A stretch of 64,000 bases of DNA from an uncultured Pseudomonadales bacterium (lineage in GTDB: Bacteria; Pseudomonadota; Gammaproteobacteria; Pseudomonadales; Azotimanducaceae): positions 1,488,001 through 1,552,000 of the forward strand of contig OY282455.1 in NCBI GenBank assembly GCA_958296195.1. The letters are read 5' to 3'. Shown here piece after piece: positions 49,799 through 58,142 of the stretch. The translations under genes and the position numbers were made by a program. The notes below the pieces were generated by a model, which ran no database searches, had not been told where the DNA came from, and saw nothing but the letters and a program-made list of their open reading frames with translations. Each line of letters begins with the position of its first letter. The first letter of the stretch is position 1.

Positions 49799-52681
49799 TC
49801 AGAAGTCGCTATTCAAAGCTTGGCGAAATACCTCCGCTGCAATCAAGCCCTCCGCCCGGCAAAGCATCCGCAGATCGCACTCCCCGCAAATGCTTGGTTC
49901 CGGTGGCACCGCCACGGCGAACTCACCAGCTTGGATGCGCCGCACCGTCGCGTCAAAGTGGCGGCCGGCGGCATCCACGTGCTCTGGGCGATAGGGTAAC
50001 ACCATCAGCGCGTCCTCTTTGCGCTCTTCGGCAGTCCAGTAGAGGAGCAGCCGGTCCACGCGGCGTCCGCTGCGCTGCTCCAGGATGTGCGCGTAGGTGC
50101 AGAGCTGCTGCTCGTAGGCGTCGATGAGCGCCGGGCTGTCCTTCGGGCGTGGCGAGGTCTTGAAGTCCAGCAGTTCCAGCTTGCCGTCACCACCGAGCAG
50201 CAGGTCCACCTTGCCCACGAGGATGTAGTCGTCCTTCTCCAAGGAGACATCCACCTCGGTCTCGATCACCCGGCGCATCTCGCTCTGGTTCTGCTTGAAG
50301 TAGCACAGCACTTGCCGGAATGCAGCTTCCTTGGCCGCATCCCCGATGGGCCGCACATCGGACAGGCAGAGAAAACGGTAAGCGCTCTCGAACAGATCAC
50401 GAATACGGGTCTCGTCCAGCGAGCGGAGCTTGCCGTCTATGGCGATCCTATGGATGTCCTCGATGGTCTGATGCACCAAGAGGCCAAAGAAGATGACAGC
50501 AGAACGGGAGGGCGTGAAGTCGTACTCGCGGAAGAACTGATACTGTCGGGGGCAGGTCTCGTATATCTTGAGATCGCCGGTGAAGCTGTAGGACTTCTTG
50601 ACTGGGACCCGCTCGCGCATCTCGAACGACTGCGCCGCTAGCAGTCCCTTCTCCACATAAGGCCACTGCGGGAGGTCTTCCCAGATCGGTGCGAAGTGGG
50701 CCTTGGGTTGTTCGTGGGCGGTGAGCACCAGCAACTTCTGGGGTCTTGAGAAAGCCACATAGTGTAGCCGCATCCGGTCGAACAACGTTGTTCGGCTGGG
50801 TGGCTCGAACGGCGGCCGGTGATAGAACGGGCCAAGTTCCCGATCAATCTGCTTCGGCGACGAAAGCTGCTTGGAGAGGGCGCCAACGGCAACCACAGGA
50901 AACTCCAGGCCCTTGGCTTGGTGGATGGTCATCACCTGCACATGGCCCTTGGGAAACGGGGCGTCCTGATCCTCGTACTCGTTGATGCCGCCGTCGTGCA
51001 GTAGGCGCAGAAAGCTGGTGAAGAAGTGGAAGCGAATGTACTCGCGGTTTCTGTGCGTGATGACGGTGTAGTGGTAGTAGCTCTGAAAGACCGCGATGAG
51101 GTTGGAGAAGATGGCGAAGCTCCGCGCCGTGTTCTCGTCCCGCGTTGCGCTCAGGAACGGCTCCAACGCGAGTAGCTGATACAAGTAGTCGGCGGGCCGG
51201 TCGTCCAAAGATTCGCCCTCCTGCAGAGCGGCGATGGCGGTTGTCCAGCGTTGCAGCGCCTTGGCGAGGGGGTGCGGACTGCCGAAGCGCTTGCCCAGCT
51301 CGATGAGCGCAGCGTCCACATATTCCGCCAACCTCAACACCCGCCCAGCCGTTTGGCCGCGTCCCGCGCCATGCCAGCCGAAGAGCAAGGCGTAGCAGGC
51401 CACCAGATAGCGGATTTCCTGCACATCGAAGAAGCCGCGAGCGCGGGGACAGAAGGCCGGTATGTCCTTGGCGGCCAGTGCGGCCAAGTACCGGCCGCTG
51501 TGCTCTTCCCGAACGCTGTGCAGCAGCAGGGCGATTTGATTGTAGTCGGCAATCGCGCCCTCCTCCTTCAGGAACTCCACCAACTCTGCGAATCGTTCCG
51601 CTTCGTCGCGCTCAGTCGTGCCCCAGATGCGGATCACTGAAGGGTAGTCGGCGTGTTCGGCTTGGGCGTCGGCGACAATGGTCTTGTCGTAGCGGAACGA
51701 GCCGCCCTCTTTGTTGATCCAATCCGCGGATGCCATCCAGTGGTCGTAGCGGGCAACGATGTCGTGGTGGGAGCGGTAGTTGGTGGTGAGTTTGAGCACC
51801 GTACAGTTCGGAAAACGCTGTGGAAACTCCAAGATGTTCCGCACCGTCGCGCCACGGAAGCGGTAGAGGCTCTGGTCTTCGTCGCCCACGACGCACAAGT
51901 TGCCAGCGTCGCCGGCCAGCTTCACAAGCAGTTGCTCTTGGATGTAGTTGGTGTCCTGGTATTCGTCCACCAGCAAGTAACGGATGGACGGTGCCACTGC
52001 CGCAGAAGACATGGTGTCGTGCAGCAAGTCGTAGGCCAACCGTTGGAGATGGGCGAAGTCCACACGGTTTTGTTCTCGCAGCGCCTTTTCGTAGCGCTGA
52101 CAAGCCGTGCCGATTGCAGCAAGGAAGCGGTTGTCGGAAGCGGCCAGCACCGCCGGATCAATCAGTTCCTCCGTGATCTTGTCGAAGTAGCGGCGTACAC
52201 CGTCGATCGCCGTCCAGCGTGTTGTCCAACGGTGCAGGTACTTCCCTTCCTGCGCCTCGCCGACGATGGCGTCAAAGTGCTCGAAGATGAAGAGCAGTTG
52301 GGTCAAATCATCTAGGGTCTCGTAGCCGTGACCAAGCGTGGTGCGGTGGCGATGTTCGGTAAGCAGTCGGTTGCAGAAACCGTGGATGGTGGAGATGGTC
52401 AACTCAGAGAGATCGCCCTTGTAGCCAACTTTTCGGGCGGCCGCGGCCAGTCGGTCGCGCATCTCGAAAGCAGCTTTCTCGGTGAAGGTACACAGGACAA
52501 TCTCCTTCGCTGCCGCCTTGTCCAGCAACAGCAGGTTCAAGGCCCGCAAGACGATGCTGAAGGTCTTGCCGGATCCCGGCCCGGCGATTACCAGCAGCGG
52601 GCCATCGAGGTGCCCAACTACGGCCAGTTGGCTCTCAGTCAGTTCGGAATACTGCTCTAGAATGCGGGAGGCGACTCTCAC
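49799..52681 (-). CDS. UvrD/PcrA-type helicase fused to PD-(D/E)XK nuclease with Fe-S cysteines
   Basis: 960 aa from a GTG at 52681 overlapping the radC stop (GTGA). Superfamily 1 motifs: LTESQLAVVGHLDGPLLVIAGPGSGKTFS (Walker A near 31-41), LLVDEYQDTNYIQE (near 240), GDEDQSLYRFRGA, LTTNYRS, VQVMTIHQAKGLEFPVV and YVAFSRPQKLLVL. The C-terminal 250 residues have the AddB/RecB nuclease pattern: a first Cys in CPRQYQFF (near 709), DFKTS as the DxK part, and three Cys in CGECDLRMLC (near 933-942) for a 4Fe-4S cluster. It should unwind and cut DNA ends. It lies between radC and the TIR gene. Confidence 0.88.
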   Translation of the reverse strand: MRVASRILEQYSELTESQLAVVGHLDGPLLVIAGPGSGKTFSIVLRALNLLLLDKAAAKEIVLCTFTEKAAFEMRDRLAAAARKVGYKGDLSELTISTIHGFCNRLLTEHRHRTTLGHGYETLDDLTQLLFIFEHFDAIVGEAQEGKYLHRWTTRWTAIDGVRRYFDKITEELIDPAVLAASDNRFLAAIGTACQRYEKALREQNRVDFAHLQRLAYDLLHDTMSSAAVAPSIRYLLVDEYQDTNYIQEQLLVKLAGDAGNLCVVGDEDQSLYRFRGATVRNILEFPQRFPNCTVLKLTTNYRSHHDIVARYDHWMASADWINKEGGSFRYDKTIVADAQAEHADYPSVIRIWGTTERDEAERFAELVEFLKEEGAIADYNQIALLLHSVREEHSGRYLAALAAKDIPAFCPRARGFFDVQEIRYLVACYALLFGWHGAGRGQTAGRVLRLAEYVDAALIELGKRFGSPHPLAKALQRWTTAIAALQEGESLDDRPADYLYQLLALEPFLSATRDENTARSFAIFSNLIAVFQSYYHYTVITHRNREYIRFHFFTSFLRLLHDGGINEYEDQDAPFPKGHVQVMTIHQAKGLEFPVVAVGALSKQLSSPKQIDRELGPFYHRPPFEPPSRTTLFDRMRLHYVAFSRPQKLLVLTAHEQPKAHFAPIWEDLPQWPYVEKGLLAAQSFEMRERVPVKKSYSFTGDLKIYETCPRQYQFFREYDFTPSRSAVIFFGLLVHQTIEDIHRIAIDGKLRSLDETRIRDLFESAYRFLCLSDVRPIGDAAKEAAFRQVLCYFKQNQSEMRRVIETEVDVSLEKDDYILVGKVDLLLGGDGKLELLDFKTSPRPKDSPALIDAYEQQLCTYAHILEQRSGRRVDRLLLYWTAEERKEDALMVLPYRPEHVDAAGRHFDATVRRIQAGEFAVAVPPEPSICGECDLRMLCRAEGLIAAEVFRQALNSDF

Positions 52682-53361
52682 AGCAACCCCGCCTGCCTGA
52701 AGCTGAACGTTTCCTCCGGAGACACGATCAGATGGTCCACCACTCGCAGGCCGACGGTCTCGGCCGCCAGCACGATGGCCCGGGTCAGCACCTTGTCGTG
52801 CTCACTGGGCTGAACGTTGCCATTGGGGTGGTTGTGCGCCAGTACCAGCGCGGCGGCCTGGCGCCTGAGGGCCGCCTCGATCACCCGGCGGGGATACACC
52901 GCCGCCCGATCAACTGTGCCTTCCTGCAGCGTCTCCACGCCGTTGTGGAGCAGGCGATAGCCGGCGTCCAGGTACGCCACGGCGAACACCTCGTGCTTGA
53001 GCGCACCGATGCGCATGCGCCAGAAATCGCTCAGCTTGGCCGCGTCCTTGAGCACTTGTGTGCCCTCGGAGCCTTCTTGCAAATAGAGCGTCGCGGCTTC
53101 ACGGACCAAGTGCAGCCCGGTGGCCGCAACCTCGCCAATGCCGGCCACTGAACGCAGCTCCGCAAGCGACGCGTCCAAAACGCCGCGCAGGCTGCCGAAC
53201 CTTTGTAGCAGAGCCTTGGCGGGTTGCTTCACATCCGCACGGGGAATGGCGAGAGTCAGCAGCAGTTCTATAACCTCATGCTCCGCAAACCCCGCCAAAC
53301 CATTCTTGACGAAGCGTGTACGAAGGCGTTTGCGATGTCCGTGATAGTGCGGCTGCTCCAC
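52678..53361 (-). CDS. radC: RadC family protein (JAMM/MPN domain)
   Basis: 227 aa from a GTG at 53361, seven bases after the oppF stop; a TTG at 53376 inside oppF is the alternative. N-terminal HhH part: HGHRKRLRTRFVKNGLAGFAEHEVIELLL and LRSVAGIGEVAATGL. The JAMM metal site is complete: AHNHPNGNVQPSEHD. The 232-residue frame matches ordinary RadC length. Despite its name, RadC has no proven repair role, and in accessory regions it often accompanies defence and mobile genes. It overlaps the helicase gene by four bases, so it opens the defence part of this long minus-strand unit. Confidence 0.9.
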   Translation of the reverse strand: MEQPHYHGHRKRLRTRFVKNGLAGFAEHEVIELLLTLAIPRADVKQPAKALLQRFGSLRGVLDASLAELRSVAGIGEVAATGLHLVREAATLYLQEGSEGTQVLKDAAKLSDFWRMRIGALKHEVFAVAYLDAGYRLLHNGVETLQEGTVDRAAVYPRRVIEAALRRQAAALVLAHNHPNGNVQPSEHDKVLTRAIVLAAETVGLRVVDHLIVSPEETFSFRQAGLL

Positions 53362-53368
53362 TTCCGCA

Positions 53369-54331
53369 CTACCCAAACAGGTGGCAGGCCACCTCCCGTC
53401 CGCCCTTTTCCTGCAACGGAATCAATTGCGGCGTCTGCTCCCGGCATTGCGGCATGGCTTGGGGGCAGCGGTTGGCGAAGCGGCAGCCGGGGGGGACGTT
53501 GATGGGGGAGGGGATTTCGCCTTGGATGGCGGAGAAGGCGCGGCGGCGTTCGGTTCTGGGGTCTGGCTCCGGGTTGGCGGCGACTAGGAATCGGGTGTAG
53601 GGATGCTGCGGGTCGAAGAAGACGTCGTTGGCCTTGCCCACTTCGACCAAGGCGCCTAGGTACATCACCGCCATGCGGTCGCTGACGTAGCGCACCATCG
53701 AAAGGTCGTGGGCGATGAACAGCAGGGTGAGGCCGAGGGACGCCTTCAGGTCGTCGAGCAGATTGATGACCTGGGCTTGCACGGACACGTCCAAGGCGGA
53801 GATGGGTTCGTCGCAGACCACGAACTCCGGCTCCAGAATCAGCGCCCGGGCGACGCCGATGCGCTGCCGCTGGCCGCCGGAGAACTCGTGCGGATAGCGG
53901 GACATGTGCGCCGGCTCCAGGCCCACCCGTTGCAGCCATTCGGCGCTGCGCTCGCGGACTTCCCGGCCGGACAGGTCGGAGTGCAGCTTCAACCCCTCGC
54001 CGACGATTTCGCCCACGGTCATGCGCGGGTTCAGGGAGGAGTACGGGTCCTGAAAGATCATCTGCATGTGCGGCGCGTAGCGGCGGAAATCCTGCTGCCG
54101 GTAGCTGGCCGGCAAGTCCTCGCCCTGGAAGCTGACCCGGCCGGCGGTTCGCTCGTGCAGGCCGAGAACGGTCTTGCCGAAGGTCGATTTACCGGAGCCG
54201 CTTTCGCCCACCAAGCCGACGATCTCCCGCTCTTCGATGGCGAGGCTTAAGCCATCCACCGCGTGAACCTGCCGCCCGTGGCCGAGGTCGAAGTGCTTGG
54301 TCAGGTTCTCGGTTTCCAGCAGCACCGTCAT
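53369..54331 (-). CDS. oppF: Oligopeptide/dipeptide ABC transporter ATP-binding protein, OppF-type
   Basis: 320 aa. Walker A IVGLVGESGSGKSTFGKTVLGL (near 36-57), signature FSGGQRQRIGVARAL, Walker B EFVVCDEPISALD, and the C-terminal oligo/HPY segment PGCRFANRCPQAMPQCREQTPQL with its Cys residues. It powers peptide import with OppD at the inner face of the cytoplasmic membrane. It overlaps oppD by four bases (ATGA). The next gene, radC, begins seven bases after its stop. Confidence 0.92.
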   Translation of the reverse strand: MTVLLETENLTKHFDLGHGRQVHAVDGLSLAIEEREIVGLVGESGSGKSTFGKTVLGLHERTAGRVSFQGEDLPASYRQQDFRRYAPHMQMIFQDPYSSLNPRMTVGEIVGEGLKLHSDLSGREVRERSAEWLQRVGLEPAHMSRYPHEFSGGQRQRIGVARALILEPEFVVCDEPISALDVSVQAQVINLLDDLKASLGLTLLFIAHDLSMVRYVSDRMAVMYLGALVEVGKANDVFFDPQHPYTRFLVAANPEPDPRTERRRAFSAIQGEIPSPINVPPGCRFANRCPQAMPQCREQTPQLIPLQEKGGREVACHLFG

Positions 54332-55506
54332 GGCGGGTCTCCATCTCCGGCTGCTGCCGCGGCAAAGTGGGCCCGCGCTTCTGATTGGTGCAGCCAGCAG
54401 CGGGAGAAGTGGTCTCTGTGAGGCGGCGCAGCCGTTGCGTCCTTGGCGGGATGGATGTCAGTTTCCTCTGGCGGCGTCCTTGGGGTCGGGGCTTGGGAAC
54501 CTGATGCGGCGTCCTCTTGGTTGGTGTTGGCAACCACATCTATGGCGGAGGATGGGCGGGATGCGTCGCTTGGCTCAAGCGGAAAGGCCGGCGGGTCGCG
54601 CCGCTCGCAGATGCGCATGGCGTTTGGGCAGCGTGGCCGGTAGGCGCAGCCCGGCGGCGGGGCGAACAGGTCCGGCGGGCTGCCGTCGATGGGCTGCAAG
54701 GGGTCGTCGCGGCGGGAGTTGCGGGTGGGCATGGCCGCCTTCAGGCCTTGGGTGTAGGGATGGCCGGATTGGTGGAACACTGCGTCGGCAGTGCCGTGCT
54801 CGACGATGCGCCCGGCGTACATCACCGCCACCTCGTCGGCCAGCCGCGCCACCACGCCGAGGTCGTGGGTGATGAGAATGATGGCCATGCTGGTTTTGGC
54901 CTGCAGGTCGCCCAACAGGTCCAGGATTTGCGCCTGAATGGTCACGTCCAAGGCGGTGCTGGGTTCATCGGCGACTAGGATGGCTGGTTCGCAGGCGATG
55001 GCCATCGCGATCATGGCCCGTTGCAGCATGCCGCCGGAGAACTCGAAGGGGTATTGTCCGGCCCGTTGCTCGGCTTCGGGAATGCGGGTCATCTCCAGCA
55101 GCTCCACGGCCCGGGCGCGGGCTTGGGGGCGGTCTTGGCCGCGGTGGGTTTGCAAGGTCTCCGCGATCTGATCGCCGATGGTCATGGTGGGGTTCAAGGA
55201 CGTCATCGGGTCTTGGAAGATCATGCCGATGGCGTCGCCGCGCACGTCCCGGCCATCGACTTCCGGCCGCCCTAGAATGTCCACGCCGCGCAGTTCGGCG
55301 GTGCCGGCGACGATGCGCCCCGGCGGTATGGGAATCAGCCCCATGATCGACTGCACCGTCACGGACTTGCCGCAGCCGGACTCGCCGACGATGGCGAGGG
55401 TCTTGCCGGCACGAACGTCGAACGACACGCCCCGCACGGCATGCACGGTGCCGCCGTAGGTGTCAAACTCGACCTCCAAGTCGCGCACTTCCAGCAAGGC
55501 GCTCAT
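54328..55506 (-). CDS. oppD: Oligopeptide/dipeptide ABC transporter ATP-binding protein, OppD-type
   Basis: 392 aa from the ATG at 55506, with GAGGGAAAG upstream. Walker A LAIVGESGCGKSVTVQSIMGL, signature FEFSGGMLQRAMIAMAIA, Walker B ILVADEPSTALD, and HPY-type GCAYRPRCPNAMRICE. The C-terminus carries an unusual low-complexity Pro/Ala/Thr-rich insertion of about 45 residues (between FPLEPSDASRP and HFSRCWLHQ), where relatives have only a short linker. It starts inside the stop of the 99-codon gene 55503-55802. Confidence 0.92.
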   Translation of the reverse strand: MSALLEVRDLEVEFDTYGGTVHAVRGVSFDVRAGKTLAIVGESGCGKSVTVQSIMGLIPIPPGRIVAGTAELRGVDILGRPEVDGRDVRGDAIGMIFQDPMTSLNPTMTIGDQIAETLQTHRGQDRPQARARAVELLEMTRIPEAEQRAGQYPFEFSGGMLQRAMIAMAIACEPAILVADEPSTALDVTIQAQILDLLGDLQAKTSMAIILITHDLGVVARLADEVAVMYAGRIVEHGTADAVFHQSGHPYTQGLKAAMPTRNSRRDDPLQPIDGSPPDLFAPPPGCAYRPRCPNAMRICERRDPPAFPLEPSDASRPSSAIDVVANTNQEDAASGSQAPTPRTPPEETDIHPAKDATAAPPHRDHFSRCWLHQSEARAHFAAAAAGDGDPP

Positions 55507-55802
55507 GCTTTCCCTCGCTTGCGTTTTGATCCCCATTCATCACCACCACGAATTCTTGGGTCCATGAGAATCGAATAAATGTAAGACGGGCCTCGCAGAT
55601 CCTGCACGAAGGTGGTGTTTTTTAGCGGAAGCCTCACTAGGGCCTTTGAGAATTCCGATTGAGGAAGATTCTGATTGATGCCTGCCGGAATAAGTACGTT
55701 GCCGACGATTTCGTAGGTGTACGGCTTGCCGTGAACAAGACGAAATGTCTCGCCCTCGAAACACCTGATTCTGTTCCAGATATTATCGATTGATATTTTC
55801 AT
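55503..55802 (-). CDS. Small uncharacterised protein inserted in the opp operon
   Basis: 99 aa. Reads SIDNIWNRIRCFEGETFRLVHGKPYTYEIVGNVL... SEFSKALVRLPLKN... LRGPSYIYSILMD, a compact pattern (RGKPxTYxVxGN, GPSYIYxILxD) that I associate with small accessory proteins of unknown function but cannot name. The tail MDPRIRGGDEWGSKRKRGKA looks like read-through of a short palindromic repeat. It ends in a four-base overlap with oppD, and its DNA is clearly AT-richer than the flanking opp genes. This suggests an insertion between oppC and oppD that kept translation going. Confidence 0.6.
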   Translation of the reverse strand: MKISIDNIWNRIRCFEGETFRLVHGKPYTYEIVGNVLIPAGINQNLPQSEFSKALVRLPLKNTTFVQDLRGPSYIYSILMDPRIRGGDEWGSKRKRGKA

Positions 55803-55836
55803 GAACGATATCCCGATAGGTTCTTCCAGTCATCCG

Positions 55837-57207
55837 TCATTCCGTAGATCTCATCCTTGCATCCAGCGCGTCCCGCAGGCCGTCTCCCAGCAGGTTGAAG
55901 GCCAGCACGGTGATGCTGATGAACAGCGCCGGGAAGATCAGTTCGTGGGGATGGGTCAGCATGGTCTTGATGCCCTCGTTGCACATGCTGCCCCAGGAGG
56001 CCGTCGGCGGTGCCACCCCCATGCCGATGAAGGAGAGGAAGGCTTCGGTGAAGATGGCTGTCGGCACGGCGAAGGTCAGGGTCACCAGAATGACGCCTAG
56101 GGTGTTGGGAATCATGTGCCGCAGCACTAGGTAGGGTGCGCCGGCGCCCAGCAGCCGGGAGGCGCTGATGTAGCCCTCTTCGCGGATTTGCAGGATCTGC
56201 CCGCGCACCAGCCGCGCCGTCGCCGGCCAGCTGAGCAGCACCATCGCCAGCACCAGCGGCACGATGCCGGACTCCCCCGGCTGCACCCCGGAGATCACCC
56301 GGATGAGGATCATGAACAGCAGGAAGGGCAGGGCGACCACGAAGTCGGAGAAGCGCATCAACGCTTGGTCGATCCAGCCGCCGAAGAAGCCGGCGGCGGC
56401 GCCGTAGGCCACCCCGAAGGTGATGAAGATCAGCGGTGCAACCAAGCCGATGAACAGCGACACCCGCGCCCCCGCCATCATCCGGGCCAGCATGTCCCGG
56501 CCCAGATAGTCGGTTCCCAAGGGATGGGCTTGCAGCTTGATCCCATCCCCCGGCGCCAACGCCTGCCCTTCTTCGACCAAGCCCATCGCTTGGGCTTCCT
56601 CGACGGTGATGACCCGCCGCACCTCGGCTGCCACGGTCTCGAAGGCGTCGGTCAGCCGCCCTTGGCCGTCCAAGGCCACCACGCTGTAGAAGTAGGTTTG
56701 CGGCCGGAGGTCCAAACGGTCCTCAAAGTGGCGCTTGGTGGGGTCCAGCGTCTCGAACAGGGGCAGGCCGAAGGCTCGCTCAGGGCCGACGGGAAAGATG
56801 TTGCGGTACAGGCGGTAGCCGTCGGCGCCGGGCAAGGGCGCCCAAACCAGCCGCACCGCTTGCGTGTTGGGCGGTTCGACCAAGCGCAGGCTGGCGGTTG
56901 TTGGCGCATCGTCGCCGTTCCAAGGCCGGTAGGGTTCCACGATGGTGGCGTTGCGGTCCGCTCCCGGCGGCTGGCTGATTTGCTCCAAGTCCTGCAGGGC
57001 CGGATCGAGGCGCCAGACAAAGGGGCCAACCAAGGTGAAGGCCAGCAAGGCGACCACGATGTATAGGGAGAACAGCGCCCGGCGGTTGGCCTTCAGGCGC
57101 AGCCAAGCATCCTGCCAGTAGGATAGGGAAGGGCGGGAGATGCCCTGCACCGAGGCCAGCGCCGGCGCCGGTGCGAAGTCCTCTGCTGAGTAGGCGGTCT
57201 CGGCCAT
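55837..57207 (-). CDS. oppC: Oligopeptide ABC transporter permease OppC with inserted FN3-like domain
   Basis: 456 aa, against about 300 for ordinary OppC. Start at 57207 (MAETAYSAEDFAP); the longer frame is an antisense-like extension through oppB. After the first membrane segment (ALFSLYIVVALLAFTLVGPFVW, about 40-62) comes a periplasmic insertion up to about 210 with a fibronectin-III-like core: AVRLVWAPLPGADGYRLYRN and LRPQTYFYSVVALDGQGRL. The normal OppC sequence then resumes: HPLGTDYLGRDMLARMMAGARVSL, and the EAA-type loop REEGYISASRLLGAGAPYLVLRHMIPN. It forms the channel with OppB. The insert may contact substrate or the binding protein. Confidence 0.88.
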   Translation of the reverse strand: MAETAYSAEDFAPAPALASVQGISRPSLSYWQDAWLRLKANRRALFSLYIVVALLAFTLVGPFVWRLDPALQDLEQISQPPGADRNATIVEPYRPWNGDDAPTTASLRLVEPPNTQAVRLVWAPLPGADGYRLYRNIFPVGPERAFGLPLFETLDPTKRHFEDRLDLRPQTYFYSVVALDGQGRLTDAFETVAAEVRRVITVEEAQAMGLVEEGQALAPGDGIKLQAHPLGTDYLGRDMLARMMAGARVSLFIGLVAPLIFITFGVAYGAAAGFFGGWIDQALMRFSDFVVALPFLLFMILIRVISGVQPGESGIVPLVLAMVLLSWPATARLVRGQILQIREEGYISASRLLGAGAPYLVLRHMIPNTLGVILVTLTFAVPTAIFTEAFLSFIGMGVAPPTASWGSMCNEGIKTMLTHPHELIFPALFISITVLAFNLLGDGLRDALDARMRSTE

Positions 57208-57209
57208 CG

Positions 57210-58142
57210 CTATTCCAGCCTTACCCGGGGGTCGATGAGGCCGTACAGCAAATCCACCACGATCACCATGAACACCAGAAAGGCGCCGTAGAACACCGTG
57301 GTACCCATGATGACGGTGTAGTCTAGCTGCTGCACCGCCTGCACGAAGTAGCGGCCTAGGCCGGGGATGGCGAACAGCATCTCCACCACGAAGCCGCCGG
57401 TGGTGATGGCGGCGATGGACGGCCCCAGCACGGTGATGACCGGCAGGATGGCGTTGCGCAACTGATGGTGGGTGAAGATGCGGGTGGCCGGCAGCCCCTT
57501 GGACTTGGCGGTGCGGATGAAGTCCGCATTGACGATCTCCAGCATGGAGGAGCGCATCAGGCGGGTCAGGTAGGCCATGGTGCCAAGGCCGAGCACCAGA
57601 GACGGCATCAGCATGTGCGTCACCGTGCCCCAACCGGCCACCGGCAGCAGGGAGAAGCCGAACTGATCGTTCAGGTTGACCAGCAGCAGTTGCCCCAAGG
57701 CGGCGAAGACGAAGCTGGGCACGGAGATGCCCAGAATCACCAGCAGCATGATGACGAGGTCCGGCAGCCGGTTGCGGTACAGGGCGGTCAGCGCCCCCCA
57801 GAGCACTCCGCCGAGGCCGGCGAAGGCGATGGCCAGAATGCCCAAGGTGGCGGACACCGGGAAGTGCTCGCGGATGATGTCGTTCACCCGCCGGTTCTCC
57901 TGGGTGTAGGAAATGCCGAAATCCCCCTCGAGCAGGTTGCCCATGTAGATGCTGTACTGGGTCAGCAGCGGCTTGTCCAGGCCGTACTTGGCCTCCAGGT
58001 TGGCGCGGATGCGATCCGACATGGCCTTGTCGTTGGCCAGTGGGTCGCCGGGTACGCTGTGCATGCCGAAGAAGGTGGCGGTGGCGATGAAGAAGACCGT
58101 GACGATCCCCTGCGCCAAGCGTTTCAGGGCGTAGCGCAGCAT
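57210..58142 (-). CDS. oppB: Oligopeptide ABC transporter permease OppB
   Basis: 310 aa from the ATG at 58142, which overlaps the oppA stop (TGATG) behind GGAGGGG. Typical N-terminus MLRYALKRLAQGIVTVFFIAT, the loop SVPGDPLANDKAM, and the EAA-type segment LEIVNADFIRTAKSKGLPATRIFTHHQLRNAILPVI. Six membrane segments. Pairs with OppC two bases downstream. Confidence 0.92.
   Translation of the reverse strand: MLRYALKRLAQGIVTVFFIATATFFGMHSVPGDPLANDKAMSDRIRANLEAKYGLDKPLLTQYSIYMGNLLEGDFGISYTQENRRVNDIIREHFPVSATLGILAIAFAGLGGVLWGALTALYRNRLPDLVIMLLVILGISVPSFVFAALGQLLLVNLNDQFGFSLLPVAGWGTVTHMLMPSLVLGLGTMAYLTRLMRSSMLEIVNADFIRTAKSKGLPATRIFTHHQLRNAILPVITVLGPSIAAITTGGFVVEMLFAIPGLGRYFVQAVQQLDYTVIMGTTVFYGAFLVFMVIVVDLLYGLIDPRVRLE

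Noticed and set aside
54297-54872. 191-codon plus-strand frame opposite oppD
   Set aside because: Antisense shadow rich in Arg, Gly and Ala.
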